Source: Batillaria attramentaria (lineage: Eukaryota > Mollusca > Gastropoda > Batillariidae). From it: a stretch of DNA of 64,000 bases. The notes beneath the pieces are model-generated. The model did no database searches and was not told the origin of the DNA. It saw only the letters and a program-made list of their open reading frames with translations. Position numbers and translations under genes: made by a program. The DNA lies in assembly GCA_018292915.2 (NCBI GenBank), contig JACVVK020000470.1:445001-509000 (forward strand), read 5' to 3'. Every line of letters begins with the position of its first letter. Positions within the stretch are counted from its first letter, which is position 1. This document shows positions 9,646 through 20,256 of the stretch, in pieces.

Positions 9646-10526
9646 GGAGGAGTCTCTGTAGTCCTATGTGTCGACAGTCCTCCGTGTCCGATAGTCCTAC
9701 GTGTCGATAGTCCCACCATTTCACGCATTTGTATCGATAGTTCGATTTTTGATAGTCCTACGACGCGACGATAGTCCTACGTGTCGATAGTCCCACCATT
9801 TCAGGCATTTGTGTCGATAGTTCGATTTTTGATAGTCCCGGCTTCGGCGTGACGATAGTTTTACGTGTCGATAGTCCCACCATTTCACGCATTTGTATCG
9901 ATAGTTCGATTTTTGATAGTCCTACGGCGTGACGATAGTCCTACGTGTCGATGGTCCCACCATCTCAGGCATTTGTCTCGATAGTTCGATTTTTAATGGT
10001 CCTACGGCGTGCCGATAGTCCTACGTGTCGATAGTCTTACGTATCGAGAGTCCGGCGATTTCGCGCATTCTGTATGGACAGTTCGATTTTTAAATAGTCC
10101 TACGGGGTGTCGATAGTCCTACGTGTCGATAGTCTTACGTGTCGATAGTCCTACGGCGTGTCGACAGTCGTACGTGTCAAGTTAGTTAGTTAGTTAGTTA
10201 GTTAGTTAGGGCTTAACCCCGCGCAAGCAACAGAGACTATTTCGCGGCTACGTACGTGTCGAGAGTCCGGCGTTTTCACGCATTTTGTATCGACAGTTCG
10301 ATTTTTTAAATAGTCTTACGGTGTGCCGATAGTCCTACGGCGTGTCGGCAGTTCTACGTGTCGATGGTCCTACGGCGTGTCGATAGTCCTACGGCGTGTC
10401 GATAGTCCTACGTGTCGATGCTCTTACGCGTCGATGGTCTTACGTGTCTACAGTCGTATGTGTCGATACTCCGACGATTTCGCGCATTTTGTATCGAAAG
10501 TTCGATTTTTTTCGTAGCCGGTCCTC
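9646..10526. repeat. Degenerate satellite based on GATAGTCCTACG
   Basis: Many copies of CGATAGTCCTACGTGTCGATAG and CCTACGGCGTG alternate with a longer module (CCACCATTTCACGCATTTGT plus TCGATAGTTCGATTTTT). Together they form a higher-order unit of roughly 90-150 bp. At 10177-10250 it is interrupted by a LINE-like tail. It continues after a SINE-A insertion at 10704-10732. Confidence 0.85.
10177..10245 (-). mobile_element. (TAAC)n-tailed retroelement 3' end
   Basis: On the minus strand the sequence reads GCCGCGAAATAGTCTCTG...GCGCGGGGTTAAGCCC and then tandem TAAC. The same 3' end occurs at 19470-19640 (minus) and at 59036-59126 (plus). Confidence 0.6.
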
Positions 10527-10528
10527 GG

Positions 10529-10703
10529 GGGGAGCTGGGGTGGTCGAATGGTAGAGCGTTGGACTTCTAATGCTCGGGTCGTGAGTTCGATCCCGGCTGG
10601 GGCCAAATAATTATGTGTGCTGGCGTTTTCATCGTTGCCCCGTTTTTGATATCACCCTATGTGGTGGAAAAGGACGTTAAACCCCCAAACACCCACCCAC
10701 CCT
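10529..10703 (+). mobile_element. SINE-A, full length, inside the satellite
   Basis: Complete head, B box, body and CACCCACCC tail. Satellite sequence is found on both sides, so the SINE inserted into the array. Confidence 0.9.
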
Positions 10704-10794
10704 CGTAGTCCTACGGCCGATAGTCCCGCGCACAGCAGTGCTGTCTAGCTGGTGCTCAGTCCACAACCCGCCGGTAACGCCGTCTGCTCAGTCA

Positions 10795-11121
10795 TCACAC
10801 GGTACGCTTCTACGTTCATTCGGGCCGATCGTCGGGGGTTCTCTCCGGGTACTCCGGCTTCCTCCCCCTCTGCTCTGCTTTGGAAATGTTCAGCCCACCA
10901 AATCTGAAAAATAAATGCAATTCTAACTTCCGAAATTTCAATAGCTGAGTTGACCCTTCGCACCACGTGATTGTAATGTGTTTATGTCCAGTGTGTGAGA
11001 GAATGCGTATGATTTACGTGAGCGTGCGTGTTGGGTTCACTGACTTCGCGGCGCTTTGAGCCGATTCAAGAAATTGGGTAAAGCGCCTATACAATACTCA
11101 TTATTATTATTATTATTATTA
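10795..11121 (+). mobile_element. SINE-B, 5' truncated
   Basis: Contains TTCTCTCCGGGTACTCCGGC, GGAAATGTTCAGCCC, CACCACGTGATTGTAATGTG and AAAGCGCC, and ends in (ATT)n at 11099-11121. The tRNA-like head is missing or very diverged. Confidence 0.85.
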
Positions 11122-11338
11122 CACACCGACCCAAGTCACCACAATGGTTTCAGACGCTGTATTGTGTCGCAAGTGATTGATACTGATGCACGGAGTAAGC
11201 GACGAAAAGCGGTTTCCCTACGGCGTTGTTGTATGCCCTGACAAACGTACTGAGACTTCAAACAACCAAGCGAGCAACTAGTAACAGCAATCTGTGTTTG
11301 TTGTGTCTTTTGACGGTGCATACAGCGATGTATAGGGG
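11122..11338. other. Unassigned intergenic sequence
   Basis: No gene or repeat was recognised. Confidence 0.4.
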
Positions 11339-11529
11339 TGGGTGGCTGGGTGGGTGTTCAGGAGTTTAACGTCCTTTTCCACCACGCATGGGGTGATATC
11401 AAAGACGGGGCAACGAGAAACAGGCCAGCACAAAATCAATATTATTTTGGCCCCAGCCGGGACTGATTCGAACTCACGACCCCAGCATTGCAAGTCCAAC
11501 GCTCTACCATTCGGCTATCCCGGCTTCCC
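11339..11529 (-). mobile_element. SINE-A, full length
   Basis: Minus-strand copy with complete head and tail and a small insertion in the body near 11440. Confidence 0.88.
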
Positions 11530-11564
11530 GTGATGTAGGTATAGGGACTTGGTGATACTAATCA

Positions 11565-11785
11565 AGGTTCAAGTTGGTTTAAACAGTTTTTATTCATTTT
11601 GAACAGACAGAAAATTCACTCACACAATTTCGACGATACCGAGCACAACAAGTTAAAAACCTATGAATGTGCTCATAAGTACAAAAAAAACATTTGCGGC
11701 GGAGTATTATAAGACAGATCTGTAAGAGATAGAGAAGAGAGAGGATAGAAAGAATGACCAATAGATACAGTACAAAGAAAAATGC
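11565..11785 (-). mobile_element. Retroelement 3' end, GTTTAAACC family
   Basis: On the minus strand it ends ...CTTATGAGCACATTCATAGG..., AACTTGTTGTGCTCGG, AATGAATAAAAACTG and TTTAAACC. Other copies are at 22187-22418 (minus), 39190-39372 (plus) and 61672-61868 (plus). This is the same 3' end on both strands at four sites with no coding part, as expected of 5'-truncated LINE copies. Confidence 0.7.
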
Positions 11786-12056
11786 AGTGGGATTGCGTCT
11801 GCGACGGCGGCAGCGGGCCGGCGACTGGTAATGGAAATCGGAATTTAGGTGTCAAAGCGACCTGATACTTCTATTAAGTGCTGTACAGTTTCAAAAATGT
11901 TTATATTATCATTCAAAGAAAGACAGAGATTCAAGTTCAAAGGTAAAAAAAATGTGTATTCCTGTAGCATCTTCTCGGGTGTCAGTGGAGGAATGACAGA
12001 GAATCCGTCAGGGCGAACGTGAAAGCTGTGAATATAGGAAAGCACGAAAGGATAAG

Positions 12057-12246
12057 GGTGGGTGAGTGTGGGTGTGGGTGAGTGGGAGGATGTTTGGGGG
12101 TTTAACGTCCTTTCCACCACGTAAGGAGTGATATCAAAGACGGGGCAACGAGAAAAAGGCCAGCACAATACTGATTTGGCCCCAGCCGGGAATCGAACTC
12201 ACGACCCGAGCATTGAAAATCCAACGCTCTACCATTCGGCTATCCC
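12057..12246 (-). mobile_element. SINE-A, host of a nested SINE-A
   Basis: Full-length minus-strand copy with a long G-rich tail. A short GGATAAG occurs on its left (12050-12056) and again beyond the neighbouring copy (12450-12456), suggesting the original target duplication. Its head was used as the insertion site of the next copy. Confidence 0.82.
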
Positions 12247-12258
12247 GGCAGCCCACAA

Positions 12259-12436
12259 GGGGAGGGGGGGGGGGGGTAACGTCCTTTTCCACCACATACG
12301 GGTGATATCAATGACGGGGCAACGAGAAAATGTCCAGCACAATACTGATCTGGCCCCAGCCGGGATTCGAACTCATGACCCGAGCATTGAAAGTCCAACG
12401 CTCTACCATTCGAGCACCCCGGCACCCCGGCTCCCC
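12259..12436 (-). mobile_element. SINE-A nested in the head of another SINE-A
   Basis: Minus-strand copy flanked by perfect 12-bp repeats GGCAGCCCACAA at 12247-12258 and 12437-12448. The left repeat overlaps the 5' end of the preceding SINE-A. Confidence 0.85.
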
Positions 12437-12499
12437 GGCAGCCCACAATGGATAAGAGAAAAACACATGAAACGTACAATCACACTGAAAAAAAAAATG

Positions 12500-13264
12500 C
12501 ACAATTTCAGATAGTCACTGCCGGGCTTCTCAACACCCCACACTGACCATCCGTCCTCCATCTCTTCGGCATGTTTGGCCAGCACTTCCCCTCTGGGGAG
12601 CTGTTCCATGACCCGGTTTTGCTTCACTTCCTTTCGGACGTTTTGATGTGGACGTGTTAAGGGAATTAGACGTTTTTCCCCGACTGTCCAAAGCCCCCCT
12701 TCTTGTTGACCAAGCCATGGTGATACCAAGAACAATGGCCTGAGGTGGCTTGCCGAGGAACGCGTCATGTTTTTCGCCATTTTCCCCCAGGGCAAGAGCG
12801 TGGCGGCTCCGCCATTTGTAACTAGGTGAGAGTTCAATTACCTCCCCTGGCCACGGGGCTGTGGTTTGTAATTACCTGCCCCTTGACAAAAGACTTGCTC
12901 GCCTTGACTGCTCGGCGCTGACACGTGGCCCTGAGTGTCAAACTGGCCAAAGCACTGTCAGAGAAGACCGAAGACAAAAAGGCTACATGACTGTCAGAAA
13001 TTACCAGTCAGTGATAGGGGAAAAGTTTAGCACTATCAGGCGACACTGTTGCGGTACTTTTCAGTCTTGAGTGAGTACTGGACGAAAGGTGTCTTGGGCC
13101 GTCAGAGATGGCACACTTATTTTTCTAGTGACTTTGCACAGCTGTGCACAACCCTGCTTCACTGCTTTGCAGACGTATGTGCTCGTGACCTTGCTACTTC
13201 TTCACTAAAAGCTACAGACCGTCTTCTCCTCCTTTTCGATCATGAACCATTTTACGAGCCCTGA
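12500..13264. other. Unassigned intergenic sequence
   Basis: Unique-looking mixed sequence with short open frames on both strands and no recognised family. Confidence 0.4.
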
Positions 13265-13372
13265 GAGAGACAATGACAATGACAATGACAATGACACTTT
13301 ATTTTCCAAGGATAGAAGATTAGGTGCGCAGACCTGTCTTACATCTTGTCCTTGCTACTCTACACACACACA
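13265..13372 (-). mobile_element. Retroelement 3' end with CATTGT tail
   Basis: Same family as 5427-5562. On the minus strand GGACAAGATGTAAGACAG leads to AATAAAGTGTCATTG and tandem CATTGT. Confidence 0.6.
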
Positions 13373-13430
13373 CACGGTTGCTAGAGAGAGAGAGAGAGAG
13401 AGAGAGAAGGTGGGTGGGTAGGTGGGTAGG

Positions 13431-13551
13431 TGGGGTGGGTGTTTGGGAGTTTAACGTCCTTTTCCACCACATACAGGTGATACCAAAGACGGGGCAACGA
13501 TGAAAAAGCCAGCACAATATTTGGCCCCAGCCGGGGTTCGAACTCACGACA

Positions 13552-13552
<1 letters not shown>
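13431..13552 (-). mobile_element. SINE-A, 5' truncated, beside GA repeats
   Basis: Minus-strand tail, body and B box are present. It is cut after CGTGAGTTCGAACC and followed by GA repeats (13555-13587). A GA tract also lies on the left (13384-13407). Confidence 0.85.
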
Positions 13553-13589
<37 letters not shown>

Positions 13590-13595
13590 TGTGTG

Positions 13596-13758
13596 TTGGG
13601 GGGTTTAACGTCCTTTTACACCACATACGGGTGATATCAGAGACGGGGTAATGGTGAAAAAGCCAGCACACATACTGATTTGGCCCCAGAAGGGATACGA
13701 ACACACCACCATAGCATTAGAAGTCCAGCGTGGCTACCAATCGGCTTTCCCGGCTCCC
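13596..13758 (-). mobile_element. SINE-A, full length, diverged, between GA repeats
   Basis: Minus-strand copy with several substitutions in the head and B box. GA repeats lie on both sides (13555-13587 and 13758-13782). Confidence 0.82.
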
Positions 13759-14116
13759 AGAGAAAGAGAGAGAGAGAGAGAGGACTATAACAGATACCAC
13801 GTAACCCACTTTCATCCTCACCACCACTGAAAAGTCATTCAGTTTTAGCCACTGAGTTCCATTAACAGAACGAAGTTGTGTCAGTCAAAGGTGATTTTTT
13901 TCCGGTGCTTCATCGAGTCGGCAAATATCTCGATGTCAATAGCTCTCACAAAAATGCACGCACGGTGTACTATCTAGTACATTTCATAGCACATCAGTTT
14001 CACGCATGTCATAGCACATTTTGTTTCCGCGCACGGGGATTCCCCGTGCCGCGTACTCACCGTTATTTCGCTTTTGAAAGAACTGACGGTATGCAAGACT
14101 GAACCAGGAAAGAAAT

Positions 14117-14250
14117 GGTTGGTTGGTTATCGTCTTTTTCACTACTCAGTTGCGGGTGATATCAAACACGGGACACTGAAGAAGGTAAAAAGCCCGAGCT
14201 TACGACGAGCTACTATGAAAGCCGGTCCAATATTCTACCACTGAATCGTT
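14117..14250 (-). mobile_element. Old, diverged SINE-A copy
   Basis: GGTGATATCAAACACGGGACA and the matching order of other body motifs identify it. Divergence is clearly greater than in other copies. Confidence 0.5.
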
Positions 14251-14552
14251 TATCATATGCTCATAGACATAGTTATTTTGTCCTGCATGCTAATCACACA
14301 GTTCATTTTGGTATTTCCAACAAAGGCCGAGGAAGCGGTTTGTTTTACACTAGTTTTCATGTTGCAAAATTGAATGTGCAATAAGTTTAATTTTAATTTT
14401 GAGCATTAACAAGTCAGTGACTAAACGTCAGAAAGGCCTTTCCAGGGATCAACAATTTTGAAAGTCAGTTGTATTCTTTTAGTCTTTCTCTTACATACGC
14501 TTTGCCTGTGTATGTCTCTGCTGGTCCGTCAGTCCTAAAGTTCATGCCCAAA

Positions 14553-14682
14553 AGCCGGAACCCGGCTGGGGTCAAATCAGTATTTGTGCTGGAGGCCTTT
14601 TTTCTCGTTTTGCCGTCTTTGATATTACCCATACGTGGTGGAAAAGGACGTTAAACTCCCAAACACCCACCCCACTCACCCA
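14553..14682 (+). mobile_element. SINE-A, 5' truncated
   Basis: Starts at the CCCGGCTGGGG junction and runs to the CACCCACC tail. Confidence 0.82.
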
Positions 14683-14689
14683 AAGGCCG

Positions 14690-15399
14690 GAAATACCAAG
14701 ACAGCTCTGTATCAGTAACCGTTCATCGTATCAGTCGATTCCGAGTCTGTCAACACCTGTTCAAGACAGACTATGCTCATACCCTGGACTGACTGGCATT
14801 CTGCTATTGTAACGAACCTGCAAGAATGTCACCAGCAAACCAGGACCTCCCTGTTTGCCATACTACCAGCCTGGCATTGTCACAATTGTGTCTGCGACAA
14901 TTCAGACCCCCGGCTGTGCGTTCCGATTGAAATAGGACGTCCATAACACCTCACTCAGTACACTGTTTGCTCGGCCAAGTTTGCGCAGAAAGTTATAGCA
15001 GAGCGGTGGAAAGCTGTCGCCTTGTAGAGGGCCTTGTGTGCGGAATCGTTTGTGTTTTTCTCTCCCGTCAGTATACTAGAGTGGCGGACCCATGGTCCAT
15101 AGACTATGATGTTGGCCTGAGCCGACACTGAATGGCTTGTTCGCGAGGAGAGCGGCCGGTTTAGCGATCGCGTATTCATCCTCTTTCGGGTTACGATTCT
15201 CGTGTTTGAGGGAGGATTTCACCGCAAATATTGTCGTTAGAAAGTGTAGGCAACAGCAGGAGGACAGACACCAGGCAGTTGAGGTGGAGGGCCGGGGTAG
15301 TAACTGAGAATGGGAGGTCGAGTGGGCATGGGGTGTAGGGAGGGGGTGTCGGGTACAGAAATGCACAGGTCTGTCAGCATATCATCTGATTTGTGGAAA
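14690..15399. other. Unassigned sequence upstream of the CpG-rich block
   Basis: No repeat was recognised. Several short open frames on the minus strand, proline- and serine-rich, have no family resemblance. Confidence 0.4.
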
Positions 15400-16620
15400 G
15401 GTCGGTAGCGGCTTGCATGAAAGAACAACTGAGACGGGGAAGAATAAGCCGAGTGCCGTCTTCGGCGCTTCGAACGGCAGAATGCGTCCGTGTCCTTCGA
15501 CTCCGCTCCGCGCGTGGAGCTGGCCAGTGGGGTGATGGATGGGAGGGGAGGGGAGTGAGAGAGGAATCCCTGGGCTGTCACTGGCTGGGCCGGAGGAGGG
15601 GGCACGCTCTTCGCGCGAGACCGGGCGGGGCTTGGAGCTGTCATACAGCGGTGGAAGGGGCGGCGCTTAGAGGCTGAAGTCTGCGCGAGGCCTGTGTCCG
15701 TTCGCGGTCCCTCATCTCTTGGTGGGCGGGCTCTATTTTACACAAGGCTGCTTTGGTCTCCCGGCTGCTTGAGGCTGGCAGAGAGAAGTTGTCCACTGCA
15801 GGACTGGGCTTTATCTTCACCAGACAAGGGACACGCTACCCTACTTCAAGGGGAAATCGCGTCGAAACTGATCTCTATGGAGACCGGGAGATTGACAGGC
15901 TAACTTGGCTCCGCCTCCTGTTCTCGTGCAGCGCTGAGGCCTTGGCAAAGTTTGTAGTCACGCATGGTTTCCACGCGAGAAGAAGAGGGAGGGAAAGGCT
16001 AAATCCTTGGTAGAGCAGTTTCGGCGAACAGCTATGCCGCAGCGGTCGGGTACTACGAGCTTGTTGAGCTACGCGATGTTTCCGTGGTCTGTGCTGTAGG
16101 TATGGTTGTTGTGTAGTGCTGAGAGTACGAAGTCGCCAGTGCGCACGGCTGTGAGACAGTACCTATAGGACACAGTGTGTTGTGAAGCGAGATCCAAGTT
16201 CCTGCAACTTCAGGCTTCGGAACAGGACTGAGCGAGCCAGCGGAGAGCCGGTGCCACAGTGTGCAACCCGACTTTAGTGACTACACTGCTTGTCAGTCTT
16301 TCTTTTTACCAAGTCTCCTGGCCTCTCAGCGACAGACCGCGACAATGCCACACGAGGAAATGCAACCTTCCCAAACAAAGTGTGTCTCATGAGTCGGCGT
16401 GACTGAGTTGGGCGAGACAGGACCAAAACAAAGTAGGTTTTGCCTCCCAGGATTTGTGCCATCCTCTGTCTTCACGGTGTCTGTGATATCAGTTATTTGT
16501 GGACATTATCATAGTTGTGCTGTGCTGGTTGTAAGTTGTGTTGTGTTGTGTGTTTTCTTCTCAGAACTTCCAACGCTTCGCGTCTTGGTAACACACCTGA
16601 GCTTTCAGATTCAGTGAAAC
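15400..16620 (+). promoter_or_regulatory. CpG-rich candidate promoter / 5' region of Lhx1/5
   Basis: This stretch lies 1.6-2.8 kb upstream of the start codon. It is free of recognisable SINEs, LINEs and microsatellites, unlike most of the window, and its first part (about 15440-15690) is clearly rich in G+C and CpG. Several short overlapping open frames occur on both strands but look incidental. I read it as the likely promoter or 5' leader region. No convincing TATA box or initiator was identified. Confidence 0.35.
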
Positions 16621-17594
16621 GGCGTTTCCTTCTGATAGGCGCATAATATGCAGCTTTCCAGTCTTCTTGTGCACAGATTTAGTCAGCGGGAACTTAAGCA
16701 TCAGTCAGTAACCGACGCAAGCTTCAATTGAAATCAGAACAGCGCGCAGTCCGTCAGTGGTGTTGTTTGTCAAGATGTAAACGAAACTACTACCTTGTCC
16801 TACTTTCTTCAGCTCCATTTAGGGGCTTCACATTTTTAAAAAGGAAAATTATCATCGTATCGGATCGTTACCTTGTTCCGGGTATCTGGTTGTTGGGTGA
16901 AATTCTTTAGCCGGCTGCGCCGGTTTGTCCTTAGCTAGCGTGAAGTTAGTTAGTCAGGTAGGCAGAGGGTGGCGTGGCATTAGGCAGGTATGCTTGCGTT
17001 ACCAAGTCTAACCTGGTTGTACTAAGAATCGAAGTGAGTCAGCGCGGACGTAACTTTGATTGAACTCAAGGGTATCACGGTTTTCGTGTTTTGATAAAAA
17101 AGGGTCTAAATTCAAGCGTGAACCATACTGTTAATGACCTATTAATCGGAACCATTAACCGTACTAAAACGGTAGGGGGAAAAAGAAGAATAAAAGGGAC
17201 ATGATTGTTATGCTAATGGTTTCACCACTGAGTTTCATCGTGACTGTGAAATACCACATAAGAGTAGTAGTATTGTGCGGGCTTTTGTGGTGGTTTTCTC
17301 ATTTCGTGCAAGCTTCACAACAGACTGACTTTGGTAAATCGCACACAACAAAATGTCTTGCGTCAGAGAGAACATGCACCGTTCTAGTGCGTGTTTAGTT
17401 GTCATGCCATTGTTTGTAACTTCACTTCAGTCTTGTAGGACACCAGAAACGTTATCGCTGTAGCAGTCAATGACTGACTGACGCTGACTGATTTAGCGTC
17501 TGAATTGTAAATGATTCATTCAGCGTGTGATTCTGACTTTAGCGTGTGAATTGTAAATGATTCATTCAGTCCAAATACCTTTTTTTAATTTCAG
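16621..17594 (+). promoter_or_regulatory. Repeat-poor upstream region with TAAT cluster and direct repeats
   Basis: This is unique-looking sequence between the CpG-rich block and the first coding exon. Three TTAAT/ATTAA cores lie within 27 bp at 17131-17157. A direct repeat of about 34 bp, including TGATTCATT, occurs at 17490-17523 and 17535-17569. The segment ends in a pyrimidine-rich TTTTTTTAATTTCAG at 17594 that could be a 3' splice site for a leader exon. A regulatory role is inferred only. Confidence 0.3.
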
Positions 17595-18178
17595 GTTTGA
17601 CGACTACCAGGAATAGAAATTCGCACGCATAGCAGCAGAGGAGTCGTCGTAATTGGAGATTAACCTGATGCATGGTGGTTGAAGTTCTTTAGCTACCTGA
17701 AACTTCAATACCGCTTAACCCGGATCGCGTGCCAGACTCTTAGTCACCTGAAATTACGAATCCGCACTTCGGATTTTGTGTTCAACGCGCTGTCATCAAA
17801 ACTTAAAAAAGGCAAGCCAACCGAGCTGACCTTTGGAGTAACTGGAGTTGATCAACCATTTTGGATTTAATTCCCCTGAAAACACTTCACGGTTTCAACA
17901 CCGGCCGGACACCAGAAAGTCCTGCCCCTCTTTGGAGTTGCAGTTGTTTTGAACCCCCCTCAACACTTCCTCTCGGGTTCTCATCGCTCTCCCTTCTTCA
18001 TCTTCATCGCCGTGGTCGTCGTCAGTCAGACGACGACGCCCACCCCTGCCTCAGCGTGGACCTGTCAGTCAGCAAAGTGGGTCCCCTACACACTCTCACC
18101 CCCGGGCTATCCTTGTCTGGGGGAGGAGGAGGGGGTCTCGGAGGCGGACTAGGAGGGGGACTGACGGGACCGTCCAGC
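17595..18178 (+). other. Lhx1/5: Probable 5' untranslated leader of Lhx1/5 exon 1
   Basis: This is unique sequence directly upstream of the start codon and free of recognised repeats. The part from 17861 is open in frame with the LIM1 coding sequence for 106 codons, ending in a Gly-rich stretch. Known Lhx1/5 proteins start at the M-x-H-C-A-G-C methionine, so I treat this as leader. An N-terminally extended isoform is possible but unsupported. The left limit is set by a possible acceptor at 17594. Confidence 0.4.
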
Positions 18179-18348
18179 ATGGCGCACTGTGCCGGATGCG
18201 AGAGGCCGATCTTGGATCGGTTCCTGCTCAACGTTCTCGACAGGGCGTGGCACGCCAAGTGTGTCCAGTGCTGTGAGTGCAAGGCCAACTTGACAGAAAA
18301 GTGCTTCTTCCGGGACGGACAGCTGTACTGCCGCCAGGATTTCTTCAG
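18179..18348 (+). CDS. Lhx1/5: Lhx1/5-class LIM-homeobox protein, exon 1 (LIM domain 1)
   Basis: This exon encodes the first 56 residues of a LIM-homeodomain transcription factor of the Lhx1/Lhx5 (Lim1) class. The family acts in the nucleus in axial, head-organiser and neuronal patterning. The LIM domains bind cofactors such as Ldb/Clim rather than DNA. All eight zinc ligands of LIM1 are visible: C4, C7, H25, C28, C31, C34, C51 and D54. The segment [16 protein letters not shown] is highly characteristic of Lhx1/5. The start at 18179 is chosen because family members begin M-x-H-C-A-G-C and the context AGCATGG is strong. The frame is open further upstream, but that part is glycine- and serine-rich and not family-like. 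The exon ends ...GATTTCTTCAG with the donor GTGCGA at 18349, leaving two bases of a split codon. The 5' exon boundary is unknown. Confidence 0.93.
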
Positions 18349-18356
18349 GTGCGAAC

Positions 18357-18385
18357 TTGAATTCAATACGTGTTATTTTTTGTTG

Positions 18386-18416
<31 letters not shown>

Positions 18417-18545
18417 TTTAAAATCGTCCACCTTTGGCTAAACATTTTCCTCCGACACCTCCTTCCTCCCCCCCCCCCCCAAAAGAAAAACAACAAAAAA
18501 ACAAAAACAAAAAACAAACCAGAAAAACAGCAACAACAACAACAA
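18357..18545. repeat. Simple repeats at the start of intron 1
   Basis: (TTA)n at about 18382-18412, a C run at 18470-18480 and A-rich CAA repeats at 18487-18545. Confidence 0.8.
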
Positions 18546-18840
18546 AGTGTGTTGCCTGTTCTGAAGCACTTAAAATCGTGCCAAATAGCACCAAAATTGC
18601 ACAGATTATGGTCAAATTCAAAAACGTTGCCTAAAAAAAAAAAATTAGTGTTCCCTCCTCTGAAGCACTTAAAAATAATACCAAAATGCACCAAATTGCA
18701 CCAATTTTATTCTCATTTAATTTTAAATTCCGGGAGAGCATGCTCCCGGGCCGTGGCACCCCTAGCAGACGACACGCACTCATGACTTCGCCACTTTCTT
18801 TACTAAATCTTATATTTGGACCATTTTACGCCCTAAATAT
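18546..18840 (+). repeat. Two diverged units of the CTCTGAAGCACTT dispersed repeat
   Basis: CTGAAGCACTTAAAATCGTG and CTCTGAAGCACTTAAAAATA followed by CCAAAATGCACCAAATTGC match the minisatellite at 522-1267. A palindromic CCGGGAGAGCATGCTCCCGG follows at 18730-18749. Confidence 0.65.
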
Positions 18841-19122
18841 TATTATTATTATTATTGTTTGTTTCCGAGTCTTCTGCACCCCATTTCTCCTCCTGTAACC
18901 TCGTCTTTCTATAGCATCTGTGTCATTTTGTCCCACGGAAATTACTATATTAATGTTATTTCAGTCTGTTTACTACCGCGACGCTCAGTGTTGCTTCAAC
19001 ATTTCCGCAAAATTTTCTTTACAATTCTTCACAGCCTAGACAAAAAGGAAATCAAATAGTTCAGTCTCATTTCCCTGTCTTTGACGGCTGTATTGTCACT
19101 GGCGATGTAGGATGGCCGTACC

Positions 19123-19124
<2 letters not shown>

Positions 19125-19192
<68 letters not shown>
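19125..19192. repeat. (TG)n microsatellite
   Basis: 68 bp of uninterrupted TG repeat in intron 1. Confidence 0.97.
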
Positions 19193-19194
<2 letters not shown>

Positions 19195-19468
19195 CATTGG
19201 GATAATGTATCTGCGTTACGCTCTTGGTTCCGATTACTAGCTATTACGAATCACCTCGCAAGCCACGGCTGCCGATGGAGATCAGACAGTAGCAATAAAT
19301 CAATGTAAATTTAGTTACAGAGCAGTATAAATTAAGTAAATGGGTTAGCTTACAAAAGGATATTAAAAAAGGCAAACAACAACAACAACAACAACAACAA
19401 ACAACCCAACAAGCTATTACGAACAAAGGAGGGCAGCTTTCCGAGAATGTAGATGAGTACATTGTACA

Positions 19469-19640
19469 GTTAGTTAGTTAGTTAGGGCTTAACGCCGCGC
19501 AAGCAACAAAGACTATTTCGCGGCTTTACAGAGTCCCTTACTGCCAGGTCCTTTAAAATATAAAAATATGTCCAGCTTAAAACATGATGTAAATATATAT
19601 TAAAAATGTGTGTAGCGTAAACGAGGTCCTGTACAAGATG
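19469..19640 (-). mobile_element. (TAAC)n-tailed retroelement 3' end
   Basis: On the minus strand: CTCTGTAAAGCCGCGAAATA, GCGCGGCGTTAAGCCC, then tandem TAAC. It is related to 10177-10245 and 59036-59126. The 5' limit is unclear. Confidence 0.6.
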
Positions 19641-20120
19641 AACTTCTTCCAGACTAAAGAGTGCATTTTACGCATACCTGTACATTTTAAATATCGCTTA
19701 TAAATACACAAACCGACACGTTTTCCTGTCTTCATTTGAAGTAGAGTTTAGTGTCAGGAACATGCATTCCTAAATAATTATGATCATCACTATCATCAAC
19801 GATATTAAATGTAGTAAATGGATTTGCAGCGAGTAGCGTGTCATTACTAAAGTTACAACTCAAATATATATATATGCACAAACAGGTGGGTGGGTGTTTA
19901 CATTACGCCGCTGTAGAGTCCACGTGAACTAGTGTTCAGCATCAACAACATGCACTTAAAGGTGGAGGCGATGTACGGCATGCGGTGATAGTGATTAATG
20001 AACAGTGACAAAAGCACGCGCACTGCTCCAACCCCGACCCGCACATGCATAATTATGCATTCATGTCAGCAGAGGTTCATGCGTCGAGAGACTAGTCTCT
20101 GTGTATGGTCTCTGATGTAG

Positions 20121-20256
20121 ACCTCGGGTCGTGAGTTCGTATCCCGGCTGGGGCCAAATATTTGTGCTGGCTTTTTCGTCGTTGCCCCGTCCGTCTTTGA
20201 TATCACCCGTATGTGGTGGAAAAGGACGTTAACCCCCCAAACACCCACACCCACAT
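20121..20256 (+). mobile_element. SINE-A, 5' truncated
   Basis: Starts at the B-box region (CGTGAGTTCGTATCCCGG) and runs to the CACCCACACCC tail. Confidence 0.85.

Noticed and set aside
15237..15677. Open frames of 94-135 codons on both strands in the CpG-rich block
   Set aside because: Overlapping frames on opposite strands in GC-rich DNA, with no family resemblance or splice context.
17861..18178. An upstream in-frame ATG that would extend the Lhx1/5 protein by 106 residues
   Set aside because: The extension is low-complexity and glycine-rich. Family members begin at the M-x-H-C-A-G-C methionine, which has a strong start context here.
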